Positions 45,046 through 57,494 are shown, numbered from the stretch's first letter. The stretch: DNA of 64,000 nucleotides from Serpula lacrymans var. lacrymans S7.9 (GCF_000218685.1 NW_006763291.1:3413443-3477442); one strand, 5' to 3'. A program made the numbers and translations. Notes: generated by a model not told the origin, from the letters alone.

Positions 45046-47577
45046 GATTCTTGCACTTCCGTTACATTTGTAGATATATATATGGTTTCTCTCTATCTCA
45101 TTGTCGGAAGCCCGATACGAACGATGGGTGCGAAAGGCCAAAAAATAAGAGATCAAGCAGGTTTATCGGGGCTTTGTCGGAGATATCCCGCAACAGTACC
45201 GTGACCACTTCAGAGGGGTTTTACCACGTGGTTCAAACGACTTGAAAGCCTTCATAGAGATAGAGACAACTTCATCAGAGGCAACTAGAAATGCTTGAAA
45301 TGCGATTTGTAACGACGTTCGGCTGTTGGCTGATGCGCCCTGAGGGACCTGACATCGGAGTCTGCTGTACAGGGACACAAGCTCGGATGAAACCACATGC
45401 CCTAGTTAAGCACTGGCTATGGAACAACATCGTTAGCCTGTCGAACTTCAAGCTTCAGTATACTACATGGATTGAAACTAGCGACTTGAGAACACCAAGC
45501 GTTTTGGACTAAAGGTAGCTGGAGAAGACGCTCACCAAGTGACCTCGCTCCACCATCTTTTTCCGACTTTGCCACGGTTACACTCACAAAGGCAGAATAG
45601 CTCATCAGCAAACTTCCAAACTAATAATTTTCGTTCAACTTGGCCTGAACAGGGAATGATTAATGAGTAATGATTGGGATCTGTGTAAAACTGGCGGACT
45701 GCGGATTCATCAAGATGGACGCGTGTTTGGATATCAAACAAAGAAAAACATACAAAGGCATCAGCCTCGCTGTGCGCGAAAGCATCTTGAAACAGTTTAC
45801 TTTGTGTTCCTAAAAAAGCTGAACCTCCATATAGCTCACTCGCACACGATGGGAATCAACACCCTTGATATAAGTAACTCTTAGATACCCTAGCCAGGAT
45901 CTAATGATCCCATGGGCACGGTTACTAAGCAATACTGCCCTATGCAAGGTGTCTGTCTCCCTGACAGATCCAGGCTCGGAGCGCCAGGCTTGGTGTCACT
46001 GTCAAGTTCATGCCAAAAGGTGTGGATTCAGGACCTGTAGCTTTCTGATGGATCATTCCAGTGGTTCAGCTACATTAGTCACCCCCCAGAACGCGACGTT
46101 GACTTGAATTCCTGAAATATGTTACAGGACATACGAGCTGCTAAGGGTTCAATGTATATTTTAATCGAAATGGTACGTGCCTCGTTAACTCCCTGCTTAA
46201 ACGTGTTCAATTCTAATGGCAAAATTAAAACAAAACCAAGGGACCGCACAAAGCTCACCTGTCCGAGGTCCGTAGATTAGATCATCTACCCCAAACATAC
46301 CCGTGGACGAGACATCCGTGTCCGACAAGGAAGACCTTCCGTTCTTCCAGTTTCCCGCCAATCACATTTCGCTATTTCTCAGACATCTGTGAGTCATGGG
46401 CGTGGTACAGTGACCTAGGCCTCCTGCAAAAGTCGTTTTCTTTTCATCCTTGGGTTCCTGTTCCGCAGCTCACCGTCACCCCATTATTGCAGTAGACCAC
46501 GATTCGTCATTTTCGTCATGTGTGCGCTCTACGACCACTCATGAAAGCCGTCTACTTCGCTAAATCATTTGGATGGTAAGATGCCGCATGCATACTCACG
46601 ACGAAACATCATATTGGACGTCCTCCGTGGTCGAAATAGTCTTAAATCTTAAAGTGATGTGCTGTGGCGATCTCATCACGAATACTTCATTTCATATTAC
46701 CAGTCTGCCTGATTTTCCTGCGGCTCCTCCTAAACTGGTACCGCAAATTTACATGGTTAAGCTTATGAATTACGCTTCCGAATCCTCGAAACCTTACACC
46801 AGTACTCGGGACACTCAGTCATGGCTCTTGCCCACGGTGTCTATCGACTCTTATCACATATCATGGTAACTGTATACCTATTCAGTGGACGTTTTGCTGT
46901 GCTTCGACATTCTACGATGACACCTGAAGCTGAACGTCGACTCTTCTATTTTTGTTTGCAGAATCAAGGAGGCTCAGAAACTCTATCAGCACCTGGGAAC
47001 TACTGGAATCCGCGGTATCAAGATATCCCCCTTCTCCCCAGTACATATTTCTGCCACTAAGCAACACTCATGACGCCAATTGGTAAATGCTGGCGCAATG
47101 CAATGGATGGCGTCAGCATGTAGCTGATGAAAATCCCGTCGCAGTAGTTGGAATTCTTTGGAAGTCTGTACCACCAGATCGATTATACACGCCAGTATAC
47201 ACGGTCACCTTAGAAATGCGCAGTCATCAATGTACAAAGGCTTTGCCCATACCTCGTCGACATCCTATGTGGCTAATGCTGTGTTGCTGGCATCTGAAAC
47301 CCGCGGGCACCCTAAACGTGTTTGTATGGGCCACGTTGAGAATAATGGGCGAAGAACAGCCGCTGGGTCGGCCTGCAAACTGACCTTTGATCACGGACGA
47401 GTTTGGCCGGGTATGTAAGCTGACTAAGCTCGGCAGGCACCCTGGAAATAGTTGCCTCACGGTGTCCAACCTTTTTAATCGCTGATTGTTGTCGAGTCGC
47501 CACAATCCTCTTCTTTCTCTTCCTTTCCGTCTTCATCGAGTCCCCCCCCCTTCCTCTTTCCGGCTTCTTTTCTCTTT
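45046..47577. other. Intergenic region, nothing recognised
   Basis: 2.5 kb in which frames reach at most about 98 codons and show no family resemblance or plausible exon chains. It may hold relics or a non-coding transcript, but I see no positive sign of one. Confidence 0.4.
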
Positions 47578-47585
47578 TATATAAA
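47578..47585 (+). promoter_or_regulatory. TATA box of the DPBB-protein gene
   Basis: TATATAAA, 90 bp upstream of the ATG at 47675 and preceded by a long pyrimidine (CT-rich) stretch at 47500-47577, the usual layout of strongly expressed basidiomycete promoters. Confidence 0.6.
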
Positions 47586-47674
47586 GCCTCTGTCAGTCTT
47601 TATTCAAGAGTTCAACGAGAAAGCGCCCTCCCTCTTTAAAGCCTCTCACTTGTCAATACATCCCTCGCTTAACA

Positions 47675-48705
47675 ATGTCGTCTTTCAAGAAGTGCCTTGT
47701 CTTGTTCTACCTCGCGCTTTCCGCGACCGCTCTTACCACCCCTCATTTCTCCCGCAACGCGTTCAACCACCACCGTGCTGTCGCAGCTCACGCTCAGAGC
47801 CCCGCACCAGTTGTTGACCAGGCGATCGCCATCCCGGCCCAGGCCTCTTCGTCGGGCAGACGCAAACGTTCGCTGAACAAGCGCTGCGTAGCTCGTTCAA
47901 GCTCAAGCTCAAGCTCGAGTTCTACCAGTGCTTCCCCTGCTCCTTCGTCCAGCGTTGCACCCATTAACGTTGCACCTTCACCGAGCATCGCCTCTTCATC
48001 ATCATCCGTTGCTGCTCCTACCACATCGTCGCCAGTTGCTCAGCCCACTTCGTCGCCAGCTCCTGCTCCCCAGACGACGAGCACGCCCGCACCTCCTCCC
48101 CCTACGACGACCTCAACTCCTCCTCCTCCTGCAACCACCGCCACTCCTACCAGCAGCGCTGCTCCCGTTCAGACCTCTGCGGGTGAGCCTAGCTTCCTGA
48201 TTGGTACCCAGACTGGTGAAGGTACATCATTTTATTTGATCCTTATTGTTCGGTATCTCACTATATCTGCGTTGGGTAGGTACATACTACGCGACGGGTC
48301 TTGGTGCTTGTGGAATCACCAACACTGATACCGATTATATTGCCGCTGTATCACATCTGCTCTTTGATGTTTTCCCGTGAGTACATCAATGGTTGATGTA
48401 TGAGCGTTTTTCTCAACTTTGGACATTTTCCAGCGGCTATAACGGTGTCAATCCCAACGACAACCCCGTTTGCAACCAGAAGGTGACGGCGAATTGTACG
48501 TTCAATGCTTCACTCTCTGCTTTTGAAAAAATTTCTAAAGTCGTTTTAAATAGACCAAGGCAAAAGTGTCACGGTCACCATCACTGACCGCTGCACTGGC
48601 TGCGCCATCACTGATCTGGACTTCTCACCATCTGCTTTCAGCCAGTTGGCTGACCAGTCAATCGGTCGTATCGATGGCATGACTTGGGTCTGGGACTCTA
48701 TTTAA
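47675..48705 (+). CDS. Secreted double-psi beta-barrel (expansin/barwin-like) protein
   Basis: Exons 47675-48221, 48280-48376, 48434-48495, 48554-48705 total 858 nt (285 aa). The N terminus MSSFKKCLVLFYLALSATAL is a signal peptide. A short pro-region ends in a Kex2-like site (GRRKRSLNKRC). Residues about 75-180 are a Ser/Thr/Pro/Ala-rich linker, likely O-glycosylated. The C-terminal ~100 residues form a double-psi beta-barrel: TYYATGLGACGITNTDTDYI, CNQKVTA, VTVTITDRCTGCAITDLDFS, AFSQLADQSIGRIDGMTWVW. The Thr-Asp-Arg-Cys and final D..W match the RlpA-like/expansin-like fold. Such proteins act at the cell wall or bind polysaccharide; enzymatic activity is not implied. Alternative: a cerato-platanin relative, less likely given the linker. 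Confidence 0.85.
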
Positions 48706-50534
48706 GTAGAGTACCCTCTCCCAAACCAACATCGGTCACTTTGCCCCGTTGGTGACCGTCGCCATGGATGCCCCTAGGCTCTGATCATGGGAGCTCTTTA
48801 TTGCTTATTTCACTTACACTTTATCATTATTCCCAGCACATAGGATATATTCTCACATCTTCTACCCCCTCCGTTCTGACGCCTGGGCGTTCTCTCGAAT
48901 CCCAATGCTTGCATCTGGATTAGGGAGCTAGGGAACGGCATCTACTTTTCACTGTCACACCCCTATGGTTTTAAAAATCTTGATATACTCGCTGAGCTAG
49001 CTCGGTGCTGGTTGGTTGATGGGGACGGCCAGTTGCATTGGTAGTTTTGGTCGCTTTGCTTGCAGGGCTTTAGTCGCGCTGCAGTTGTTATGTTGTACTT
49101 TCGCATGGAATTAAATGGAAATACGTTTAATATCATGATTTGCCTTGCTGAGTGGTCGCTTTCACAATAGCACTGTCATTGCCTCGAGCTGTAGGCAATG
49201 CATCTTGTGCCCAGTCGCCAAGGGAGGCCCTGATATCTTGATATGCTGACCTGCCTGATGGGAGCCAGTGCTGTAGTAGTAAGTTATGACAGGAGGGGCC
49301 TAGTCAGGCACCGATATGTGCGATTGCGCAGATGATAGACTTTGATCAAGAGGATCAAAAATGATTACAAAGATATAGACTATTGGTAGTAACATTTACA
49401 TGTGGGTTCCGAATGGTAGAGATTGAGAATCTTCCACTTCCGAATGCGGGAAGACGAGGACAGCAATCGGCTCGAGATAAAGACAGGCATTAACCACAAG
49501 TTCCAGTTCGCCGAGATGCGCGAGGCTAGACTGGTTGCATCCTCAAATGGCTGTTCTATGCTGAGGCTGACCTTTACCGAAATGTCAAGAGAGAACTCCG
49601 AAGCAGGGCAAGTCGCTCATCTGTAGTATAGAAAGATCCCCAATGCATGGTAAGGCCGAGGGATTGGGGAATGAGTACCTTGTCCGTGGGGGTCATGGGG
49701 GGCAATGCTAGTCAGCCAAAAGAACACGACTTACAGGCAGAAACCAAATAAACATAAAACTTGTGCGGTGAGTAATGACACCGCCATGGAGTTAAGCTTA
49801 GTTCAAGTTGTGGGGTTAATTTCATCCCGTCGAAACGGTTCTCCGTGTGTGAATGTGGAAACTGCGGATTCTCTCACCAAAGACACGGAGCGCACGGGGT
49901 GTGAATGAACCTACAGCCCGCATATAAAGCGTTGGAAGCCTTTATAAGGTGTGCTCTTTGCAAATAGCCCAAGGTGATGCTGCAATGATGCTTTGATGAC
50001 GGCGAGCTTACCTGCTGACTTCACGCCTGGTTACTGCGGTACCTGGTAGAGGCATCTGGACATGATCATTGTTCAGCGTGGAGGCTGCTGGGAGAGTGGA
50101 TAGGTGGCTGAGAAGCCGGAGTCCGGGTGTGCCCGATTGGCCGAAACAGAAATTTAGTATGACGTGAAGGTAGTCAAACGGTTGGGGTTGGACTCTTCGT
50201 CAAACTTCCACCAAACACCGCATGGTTATATGCGCGATAAGACGCGTCTCTGGCTGACACGAAGAGCGTAATGATGTGTGCTGGGGAGAACACGGGCCAG
50301 ATGCTAGGTGTACGATAAGCTGGAGCGGACAGCCTTGTGTATGCTGTGGACTGGGATACGGAAAGGGAGCAGATGGAAATGATGCGCCATCAGATATTTG
50401 GACATGTTTGTGAGATACGGCGATAGAGTGCCGAGAATGCCGAAACCCCAAGACTATGTAAGTGACGATGTTTGGTGGTAGACTCTCCCCTGCATCTCAA
50501 GTACCCCAGAGGATTGTTGGGCGCATCGACCGAC
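48706..50534. other. Intergenic region, nothing recognised
   Basis: 1.8 kb between two plus-strand genes; only short frames with no recognisable content. Confidence 0.45.
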
Positions 50535-50542
50535 TATATAAA
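50535..50542 (+). promoter_or_regulatory. TATA box of the small gene at 50778
   Basis: TATATAAA followed by a CT-rich leader up to the ATG at 50778. It supports transcription of this otherwise unknown small gene. Confidence 0.5.
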
Positions 50543-50777
50543 CTAATCTACAAACGACTGTCCGTCTGCGACTGGGCATCCTCACTGTCTTTCTTACCTT
50601 TCTCTTCCTTTCTCAGTTCATATCCTTCGCGCCCTTGCCTCTTCATAAACTTTGTTCCGTGCCCTTTTCCTTGTGTACAAAGTTTAATGGGTGAGCACAC
50701 GTTCTAGGCGTCTCTTTCCTCTATATCTTCAGCATCCTCCATCCTCGCTCACACTACTTTCCACAGCTACTATCACA

Positions 50778-51062
50778 ATGTCTGCAGTCTCCGCGCCATT
50801 CCAGACCTTCCGTCCTGGTTCATACGTGTCTTCACCACTTGCTCCCTCTGCCCGCAACCCTATCAATGCGCAGTCGAGGGTTATGCCAACTCGTACACAC
50901 AAATTCCCCAGCTCACAGCCTCTCCGTCCTTTCGCTTCTATCTCACAGCCTTTGAAATCCAGTGTCTCGGCCAAGCCAGTAAAACTCATTGAGCCACCGA
51001 AGAATTTCAAGACAACCTTCGTCTTGAACTTGACACAGGAGGAATTCAGTAGGCACGATTGA
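50778..51062 (+). CDS. Small unrecognised protein (94 aa)
   Basis: ATG in good context (TCACAATGTCTGC). The protein begins MSAVSAPFQTFRPGSYVSSP, is rich in Ser, Pro, Arg and low in acidic residues, and ends KNFKTTFVLNLTQEEFSRHD. Low-complexity N-terminal 70 residues followed by a short amphipathic end suggest an intrinsically disordered protein with a C-terminal binding segment. A TATA box and CT-rich leader precede it. I do not recognise the family. The frame also extends upstream to an ATG at 50691, but the TATA spacing and Kozak context favour 50778. Confidence 0.5.
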   Translation: MSAVSAPFQTFRPGSYVSSPLAPSARNPINAQSRVMPTRTHKFPSSQPLRPFASISQPLKSSVSAKPVKLIEPPKNFKTTFVLNLTQEEFSRHD

Positions 51063-52319
51063 GTGGTCGCAAACGTCGTTGAGGGGAGAACTACGGAATG
51101 GAGAAGTCTTATAAGAAACACATCGCAGCATTTCGTCATTTATCGCCGAACAGGTCAAAGCCTCATCCCCAAATTTCATCCAACCTCTGTACATCATCAT
51201 GTCCGTGCTATCGTTTTTCTAAAATTCGTGTTCATTTCTTGGTCGCTCAAACCTTTCCATTGTTTCATTAGACATACCATATCATTGTCTCTCTAGGCCT
51301 TTTAGCTGCTCCAGTAACTTTATAACACGCGTATTTATTATTCCCTTTCTCTTCGCAAAGCTTCTTTTGATATTTTTATATCGTCTTCACCATTCTACGA
51401 GGTGGCTTTGCATACACACTTAAATGGAAAGTGGTTTGGTTTGTCTCAGAAACAGCTTGCGTCTTGCGTCTTGTCTTGGGCTTCAAATAGTACTGGCGAT
51501 CAATCAAATATTGGTCTGGGTTTATCGAGGTTGGCAGGTAGTAATGAGACATCAGATATTCACAGGATGTTTGAAGGCGTCACGAGAATGAATATTTCTC
51601 ATATGGATTATATCATCTCGGAGCAGTTCCAGATCAATGACTCACGAATATTGACTCTGTCCATAGATGCTCCTCACCATACTACCATTTCCATTTTGGA
51701 CTGACCATTTTGAACCCCAAGGCCCTTCAATACATCTTCCAGACCTCGGGATATCATTTCCCGAAATATGGTGAATGGGCCACTGGTCTTGTTTGGGCAG
51801 AAGGTAAGACGCGTCGGTCGCTCCCTCGATTTTTGACATTGACCTGACATTGTCTCGGGTTCGGTTTTCATTGGTAGGAGGATCACAAGAGACAAGAAAG
51901 TCACCTCACCCTCAATTTTGGTTGTCTAGAGTCGAAGGTATTTGTGTCCATATTTCAGAAGCGATGCCGAGCATTGTTCGTTACGAAGAACACTCTCGAT
52001 TATCTCCCGGAGAATGTATTCACGAAAATTGGAACGAAACCTTTGTGCTTTGCTTGTTGAGCAGTCGTCCGTCAAGTGGGGTGGACGAAAAGGATTGCTA
52101 TGAAAGGCGCTGAAGACCAGCCTATGTGGTGCCTGGCATATTTTCCTCGCTCTCTTGTGTTACTTTGGATGCCATAGGAAATAGTGAGTTCCCTGTCTTT
52201 CCTTTAGTACTTTTATTGTGGCTTGCAAATAATACTTATTAGCTGCGTTTGGCTACTACTTGGGCTCTGTTTATAACGTTCTCGGTAACTCGTACAACTA
52301 CCTCATGTCGCGATTGCCC
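51063..52319. other. Intergenic region, nothing recognised
   Basis: 1.26 kb including the 3' flank of the small gene. A 100-codon frame at 51402-51704 has no recognisable content. Confidence 0.4.
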
Positions 52320-53596
52320 TCAGTCTTCTCCAATGAGGTCCTTTAGCAAAAGACTGTGTGATGGTGCCATCCTTCTCAGTGAGTCAACCTGACTACGAAC
52401 GATCGCGATGAACTCGAAGTAATTTTCTTTAGACAGGCGGAAGAAGTCATTCAGAACCTTGACTCCGACGTCCTCGAAGATAATCGAACTAAAGTTTGGA
52501 CGTTCGAACGCGTAATTCTTCCTAACACTGCGAATGGGGTCAAGTTCGACGTCCGTGAGCGTCAGTGAGTGGAGCGAATCAACCTGCGCCACGACGTTGA
52601 CTATGTTGTACATGGAGAAGCTAAGGTCCCCATTCCATGATGACGGTCGATAATGTGAAATGACAAGATATCGAAGGCACTTCGACACACCCAACCATGA
52701 AGACCTCGCTACACATAAATCACGAAAGCTTGGTCCACTGATCTTGAGCTCATAGAGATCAGGAGCTATGAAGGGCCAAGACTTGCGCTCTGCGACCTCA
52801 GCTTTCGTCGGTTTTATAGCGTCACCTCCGTTGTCAACTCTACAGTCGAGATGAAGGTTCGAGAGCTTCGACGCGACACCAAATAAATGCTTGACAAGGT
52901 ATGGAAGAGAAGAGCTTTTATCAACGGAATACCTGATTGTTTTGCACCTCTTAATATGGAGAACAAGACACTTGGATCCTGCAGCTACACCAGCTTTCTC
53001 GAGTCCTGATGTGTCATCAGGTTCTCCTCCAGAGGTAACCCCCTCGCGCTGGTATCAATGATAGTGACGTCCAAAATGAGATCGCGTGACCACTCAAAAT
53101 ACGAGTGCGCATGGGTTGGCGACTGAAATGTTTCCGAGCCTACATGAGGAACGGCGATAATAACGACACGCGTCCAGAACTCTGGAACTGTCGACATGAT
53201 TTCTCGCCATCTTGTGCATACTGCAGCAATTGCGTACGGAAAGAGAGTAGGTGTCATTAATTCGTCAATCCTAGTATCCTTCCATTGAGTTTCGTATACC
53301 TCTGGTCGAGGTTCGCTCGCAGGCATATGAAATCGCAACGTGCGAGAGGATTGGAACGCATGTTCGAATATCATTAGTAGAACATAGGTAGGCTGACAAT
53401 GCAAATGCATGCAAATGCGCCCTCCAAGTGAACTGGCTTCGTGTCTGTTACGGTAGAAACATTGTAGGGAGAGAAAGGTGGGTGATAATATAGTAAGTAG
53501 TCGACCATACATACACACACCATTCGAGCAACTATCACTCCTGTTGTTATACAATGCGCACAGTTCATGCGCTCCAGGCTCAGCGTTGTTCGTCAC
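52320..53596 (-). pseudogene. F-box protein gene with a frame break
   Basis: The minus strand opens with a weak F-box, PTYVLLMIFEHAFQSSRTLR, and AAVCTRWREIMSTVPEFWTR, typical for agaricomycete F-box proteins, preceded by a probable intron ending at the CAG near 53397. The C-terminal part (52320-53010) has LRR-like content: CLVLHIKRCKTIRYSVDKSS, VASKLSNLHLDCRV, LRYLVISHYRPSSWNG and a final LLLKDLIGED. Between them the frame changes near 53010-53030 (from LPLEENLMTHQ to GEPDDTSGLEKAGVAAG) with no consensus splice sites to explain it. It is probably an inactivated family member or carries a one- or two-base error. Confidence 0.6.
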
Positions 53597-53913
53597 GGTT
53601 TGCTAGATTTGAAGGGAAGTTCTGGACGCGTCGAAGTAACTTTGGAATGGAGCTGGTCACAGCGGAGTGACATAAATGTTACACATGTAATGCCGTGACA
53701 GTTTCACTCATCTCATCTAATCAGATAACAACCTCACGTGGTTCGGGACCGGCAGAAATGTTATCGCTGACTAAATCGCTCAAATAAATTTCTGGTAGAA
53801 CTCATCTCAGACCAAAAGGCCTCAAGTTGGACCATCAAGAGGGCTATCGTCTCTCGGATCCTTATCTTTATTCTGCAACTTACACGATCTGTATTTGTGA
53901 ATAGTTGGAAGCC
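53597..53913. other. Divergent intergenic region
   Basis: 317 bp between the F-box pseudogene (-) and NMD3 (+), acting as the NMD3 promoter region. No clear TATA box seen. Confidence 0.5.
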
Positions 53914-55888
53914 ATGGAATTTGTACCAGCACCCGCCGTGCATCGTGTATTATGCGCAGATTGCGGTAAGATCTGAATGATTCTACATATCGTCAACTTT
54001 ACTGATCCGAGTTTGCTTAAAGGAACGCCTATCGTGCCCAATTCTGCTAATCTTTGTGTAGCATGCCTTAGGAACACGTAGGTACTTCATCTGTTAATCG
54101 CTGAGCCTAGTTTAAATTTTATACGAAACATATAGCGTCGATATAACGGAGGGAATCCCTAAACAATGTGCGTACGCTGAATCATGGTGATCCAAGTTTT
54201 ATTGACGGTGATCGCGTCGAGATAGCATCTGTATCATTTTGCCGAAATTGCGAGCGCTTCCTATCTCCCCCACAATCATGGTCTCTCGCTCGACCAGAAT
54301 CGCAAGAACTTCTTGCCATCTGTCTCAAAAAACTCAAAGGGTTGAACAAAGTTCGACTGACAGAGGCCCATTTTATCTGGACAGAGCCACATTCAAAGCG
54401 ATTACGTGTATCTTTAACCGTACAAAAGGAGGTACGTGACCATAATATTCTTTGTTTGCAAGATGGCATCTCATCCAGATGGCGCGGTGTCATTTATCAG
54501 GTTTTAACCTCAACGATATTGGAGCAGGTATTTGAAATTGAATATCTCGTTCAACATGGTCAATGTCCAGATTGTGCCAAGCTTGCCGCAAAAAATACGT
54601 GGAAGGCACTCGTGCAGGTGCGACAAAAGGTTCCACACAAACGAACTTTTCTATTCCTGGAGCAACTGATCATCAAACACGGTGCCCAAAAAGACACTAT
54701 CTCAGTAAAAGAGGTGAAGGATGGATTGGATTTCTTCTACAGTCAAAGAAACCACGCAATCAAGATGGTGGAGTTCTTGGCTGGAGTTGTGCCCGTACGG
54801 TACGTTTGTCTTCTCTTTTGTCGTTCTATGTACTAACTATCGTGTCTCGTTAAAGGTCAAAGGGATCAGAGCAACTTCTTTCGACCGATACTCATTCTGG
54901 CACTGCAAGCTACAAATTTACATATTCTGTGGAAATCGTTCCGGTTTGCAAGGACGATCTTGTGTGCATACCTTTAAAACAGGCACGTCAGCTGAGCAAC
55001 ATTAGTCCATTAACGATATGCACTCGTGTTGGCAGCTCATTCCAACTGCTCGACGTTTCTACCTTGCAAACATGCGAGATCTCAGCCCAGGTGTATTGGC
55101 GTGTTCCATTCGACTCTCTCGCCCAGGTGACAGATCTAGTCGAATTCACCATCCTGGATATCGAACCTTCAGGGTCTGTCAGAGGCAAGTGGGTCCTGGC
55201 TGACGCACAAGTAGCCATGTCCGGCGCGTTCCGTTCGAGTGGGACACACGCTGACGACGATGGCATGGACTACGAAAATTCCGCAATATCAAATCAGATA
55301 TACCATACTCGCACACATCTTGGTGCCATTCTCCAGCCTGGTGATACTGCTTTGGGATATCACCTCAGCAACGCGAATTTCAATTCAGATGACTTCTCTT
55401 CACTGCCTTCATCTCGCATTCCTGATATTATCCTCGTGAAGAAGGCATACCCCAATCGTCGTAAGAAGAGCAAGGCGCGTAACTGGAAGCTCAGGAGTAT
55501 CGCAAAGGAGGCTGGCGAAGAAGGTGAGACAGGTGGCGGTAGAGGTGTCGTTGGTCGGATGGGCGGACGGGACAACAAGAAAGTTGACGAGGATTATGAA
55601 TTGTTCTTGAGGGATCTAGAGGAGGATCCAGAGATGCGTGGGGCGGTGAATCTTTACAAGGCAAAGGACGTGAAGATGCGAGAAGTAGGCAGTGGAGATA
55701 AGACGACGAGAAAGGGACAATATGGAATGGATGTGGATGAGGGTATGGATGCCCCATCGATGGGTGGGGATGACGAGGATAAGGAAGCTGGCGAAGAAGA
55801 GCCTGATTTCCCTGAAGTTAAGCTGGACGAGCTTTTGGAAGACTTTGATGATATGACTTTAGGAGACTCGGAAGATAAAGAAAATTAG
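53914..55888 (+). CDS. NMD3: 60S ribosomal export protein NMD3
   Basis: Adaptor that carries the pre-60S subunit out of the nucleus by binding the exportin CRM1. Exons 53914-53965, 54023-54077, 54136-54167, 54226-54431, 54501-54799, 54856-55888 total 1677 nt (558 aa; human 503, yeast 518). Order: N-terminal zinc site with CADC...CVAC and FCRNCERFLSPPQSW plus CPDC (four CxxC pairs), the conserved KVRLTEAHFIWTEPHSKRLR, VQVRQKVPHKRTFLFLEQLI, VKDGLDFFYSQRNHAIKMVE, the EIVPVCKDDLVC domain, RTHLGAILQPGDTALGYHLS, and an acidic C terminus with a leucine-rich VKLDELLEDFDDMTLGD, the expected nuclear export signal. A basic KKAYPNRRKKSKARNWKLR block is the likely nuclear import signal. Exon 3 is only 32 nt. 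Confidence 0.93.
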
Positions 55889-56103
55889 ACTGATTCGCAA
55901 TAACCAGCTGGGACTTTTGCCCAGTACTATGTATTGGTAGTGGATGCCCCGCAGTCATAATACAAATATTCATCAGTCCGTTTTCCAAATTTAGCTGCCT
56001 CCCAAGTATACCTATCATGAGCGCTTATCGATCCAGAGATATGCTTATTTAGCTGATGGTGAAATGTTAATGTTGCTTTACATCGCGCATGAGATCGCTG
56101 CAA

Positions 56104-57494
56104 ATGCACAAGTGCCTACTCATCCCTGACATCCTTTTGAGGATTTTTTACCATGCTCTCCATACTGAGCATCAGGGGACGAGCTTTAAAAAGTACATCA
56201 ATGCTACTACGCCTGCTACACTCGTCAGACTTGCCAGGACTTGTCAATTCTTCAGCGACCTGGCGCTGGACGTCCTCTGGGCTGATCTAAATGACAAAAC
56301 CGGATAAACCTGGTCTCTGCCAAAGCAGCCATTGTTCTCCTAGGAGCACAATTCTACTCCTAGGAGTCATTATACTGTAGCGAGTAGCACCTCTGACTAT
56401 AAGTAGTGGGGGGTTTAGTATAGGAATACCTCAGTCGTTTCTATAGCCTCTCGGGCAGCGGCTGAGGTATGTTACATTACATTTATTAGAGATCACCTTG
56501 AACTAACATCTATTGTAGTTTCACTTAGGTAAATAATAAAGTCGTTTCTATAGCCTCTCGGGCAGCGGCTGAGTTTCACTTAGTTTTATTACTAAACAGC
56601 GTGGTACCACTAATCAAGTGTCTTCTGGAGGACCTTTGGAAACAAGATGGTGTATCTCTAGTAAGCCTATCTAGCCAAGTGTACACTGATTTAAAAAAAA
56701 ATCAAGATTTTATTGTCGTGCTGCAGCACCTTCAAAGGCCCATGCTTCCGGAAGACTGGTCGATATTTCAACGATATACACGCCGTGTCCGGACATTCGA
56801 GTTCGATATCGGCGACTCGCGCGCACCAGACGTCTATCGGGCATTGAGCTTCCTTCCAACCTCTTCTCCCTTGTTTCCCCACCTGCAACGGGTTATCGTT
56901 CGTGGTAGTGATAACAGTAAAATCTCGGATGAAGTGCTTCACTTTGTTTGCTTGCTGTTTGGACAAAAACTCGTTCATATCGACCTAGGGATGGAACGTG
57001 CTGAACCACCACAACTGTCTCTTTTTATGAACTTAGGAAACACGTGCCCCTTTATTAAAACTGCATCCTTTGGGCTCATCGCTGACTCGCCAAGTGCGGT
57101 GGATGCCCTTTCAGGGGCAGTATGCTGCTGGGACCATTTGGAAGAACTGAATTGCAACTTCTTAAACGAGAAAGCCATATGTCACCTTGCGGGTTTAAAC
57201 TCCTTGAGGTCTCTCACTTTTCGTGTCCCTTCTTCCCAAATGGCTACATACCAGGGCTTCGATTATCCAGACGATAAGCCGATGCTTTCAAATCTCCAAG
57301 TGCTTGACCTACGGTTCGGAAATTCATTGCCTGTTTGTGCCACTTTCATCTCCATCATCCGCTCAGTGCCCCAACGAATTCACCTATCGTTCAACATCCT
57401 GAACCCCCCTCATCTATGCAAGATATTTTCTGTCCGACTCAAACCTTCTGCAAATGTACCCCTAGTCGAAATGTTTGCATTAGATATAGGATGA
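56104..57494 (+). pseudogene. F-box protein gene interrupted by a 300-bp insertion
   Basis: The start MHKCLLIPDILLRIFYHALH followed by ATLVRLARTCQFFSDLALDV and LWADLN is the F-box opening of a common agaricomycete family. The body resumes as SVVPLIKCLLEDLWKQDG and continues with LRR-like segments (LPTSSPLFPHLQRVIVRG, LEELNCNFLNEKAICHLAG, LSNLQVLDLRFGNSLP) to LVEMFALDIG. Between them lies a 300-bp insertion flanked by CTAAA. Deleting 56292-56596 (insert plus one CTAAA) leaves 1086 nt, 362 codons, and restores Asp-Leu-Asn-Ser-Val-Val. As it stands, a TAA four codons into the insert truncates the protein after the F-box. A frame-matched ATG at 56089 is also possible. The gene is convergent with the DUF2235-HEAT gene. 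Confidence 0.8.
56292..56591. mobile_element. 300-bp insertion with 5-bp target duplication (solo-LTR-like)
   Basis: Starts TGACAAAACCGG and ends TTTTATTA, flanked by CTAAA at 56287-56291 and 56592-56596. It contains palindromic CTCCTAGGAG twice near 56338 and 56355, and a 34-bp direct repeat, AGTCGTTTCTATAGCCTCTC and onward, at about 56432 and 56541. The 5-bp duplication points to an LTR or other DDE integrase-type element; no other copy is present in the window. Confidence 0.75.

Noticed and set aside
45046..47577. Several 60-100 codon frames in the 2.5-kb gap
   Set aside because: No frame chain gives a plausible spliced protein and none resembles a known family.
47794..48024. Minus-strand frame opposite the DPBB gene
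   Set aside because: It is a Glu/Ala-rich mirror of the Ser/Ala-rich linker repeats, without start context or family resemblance.
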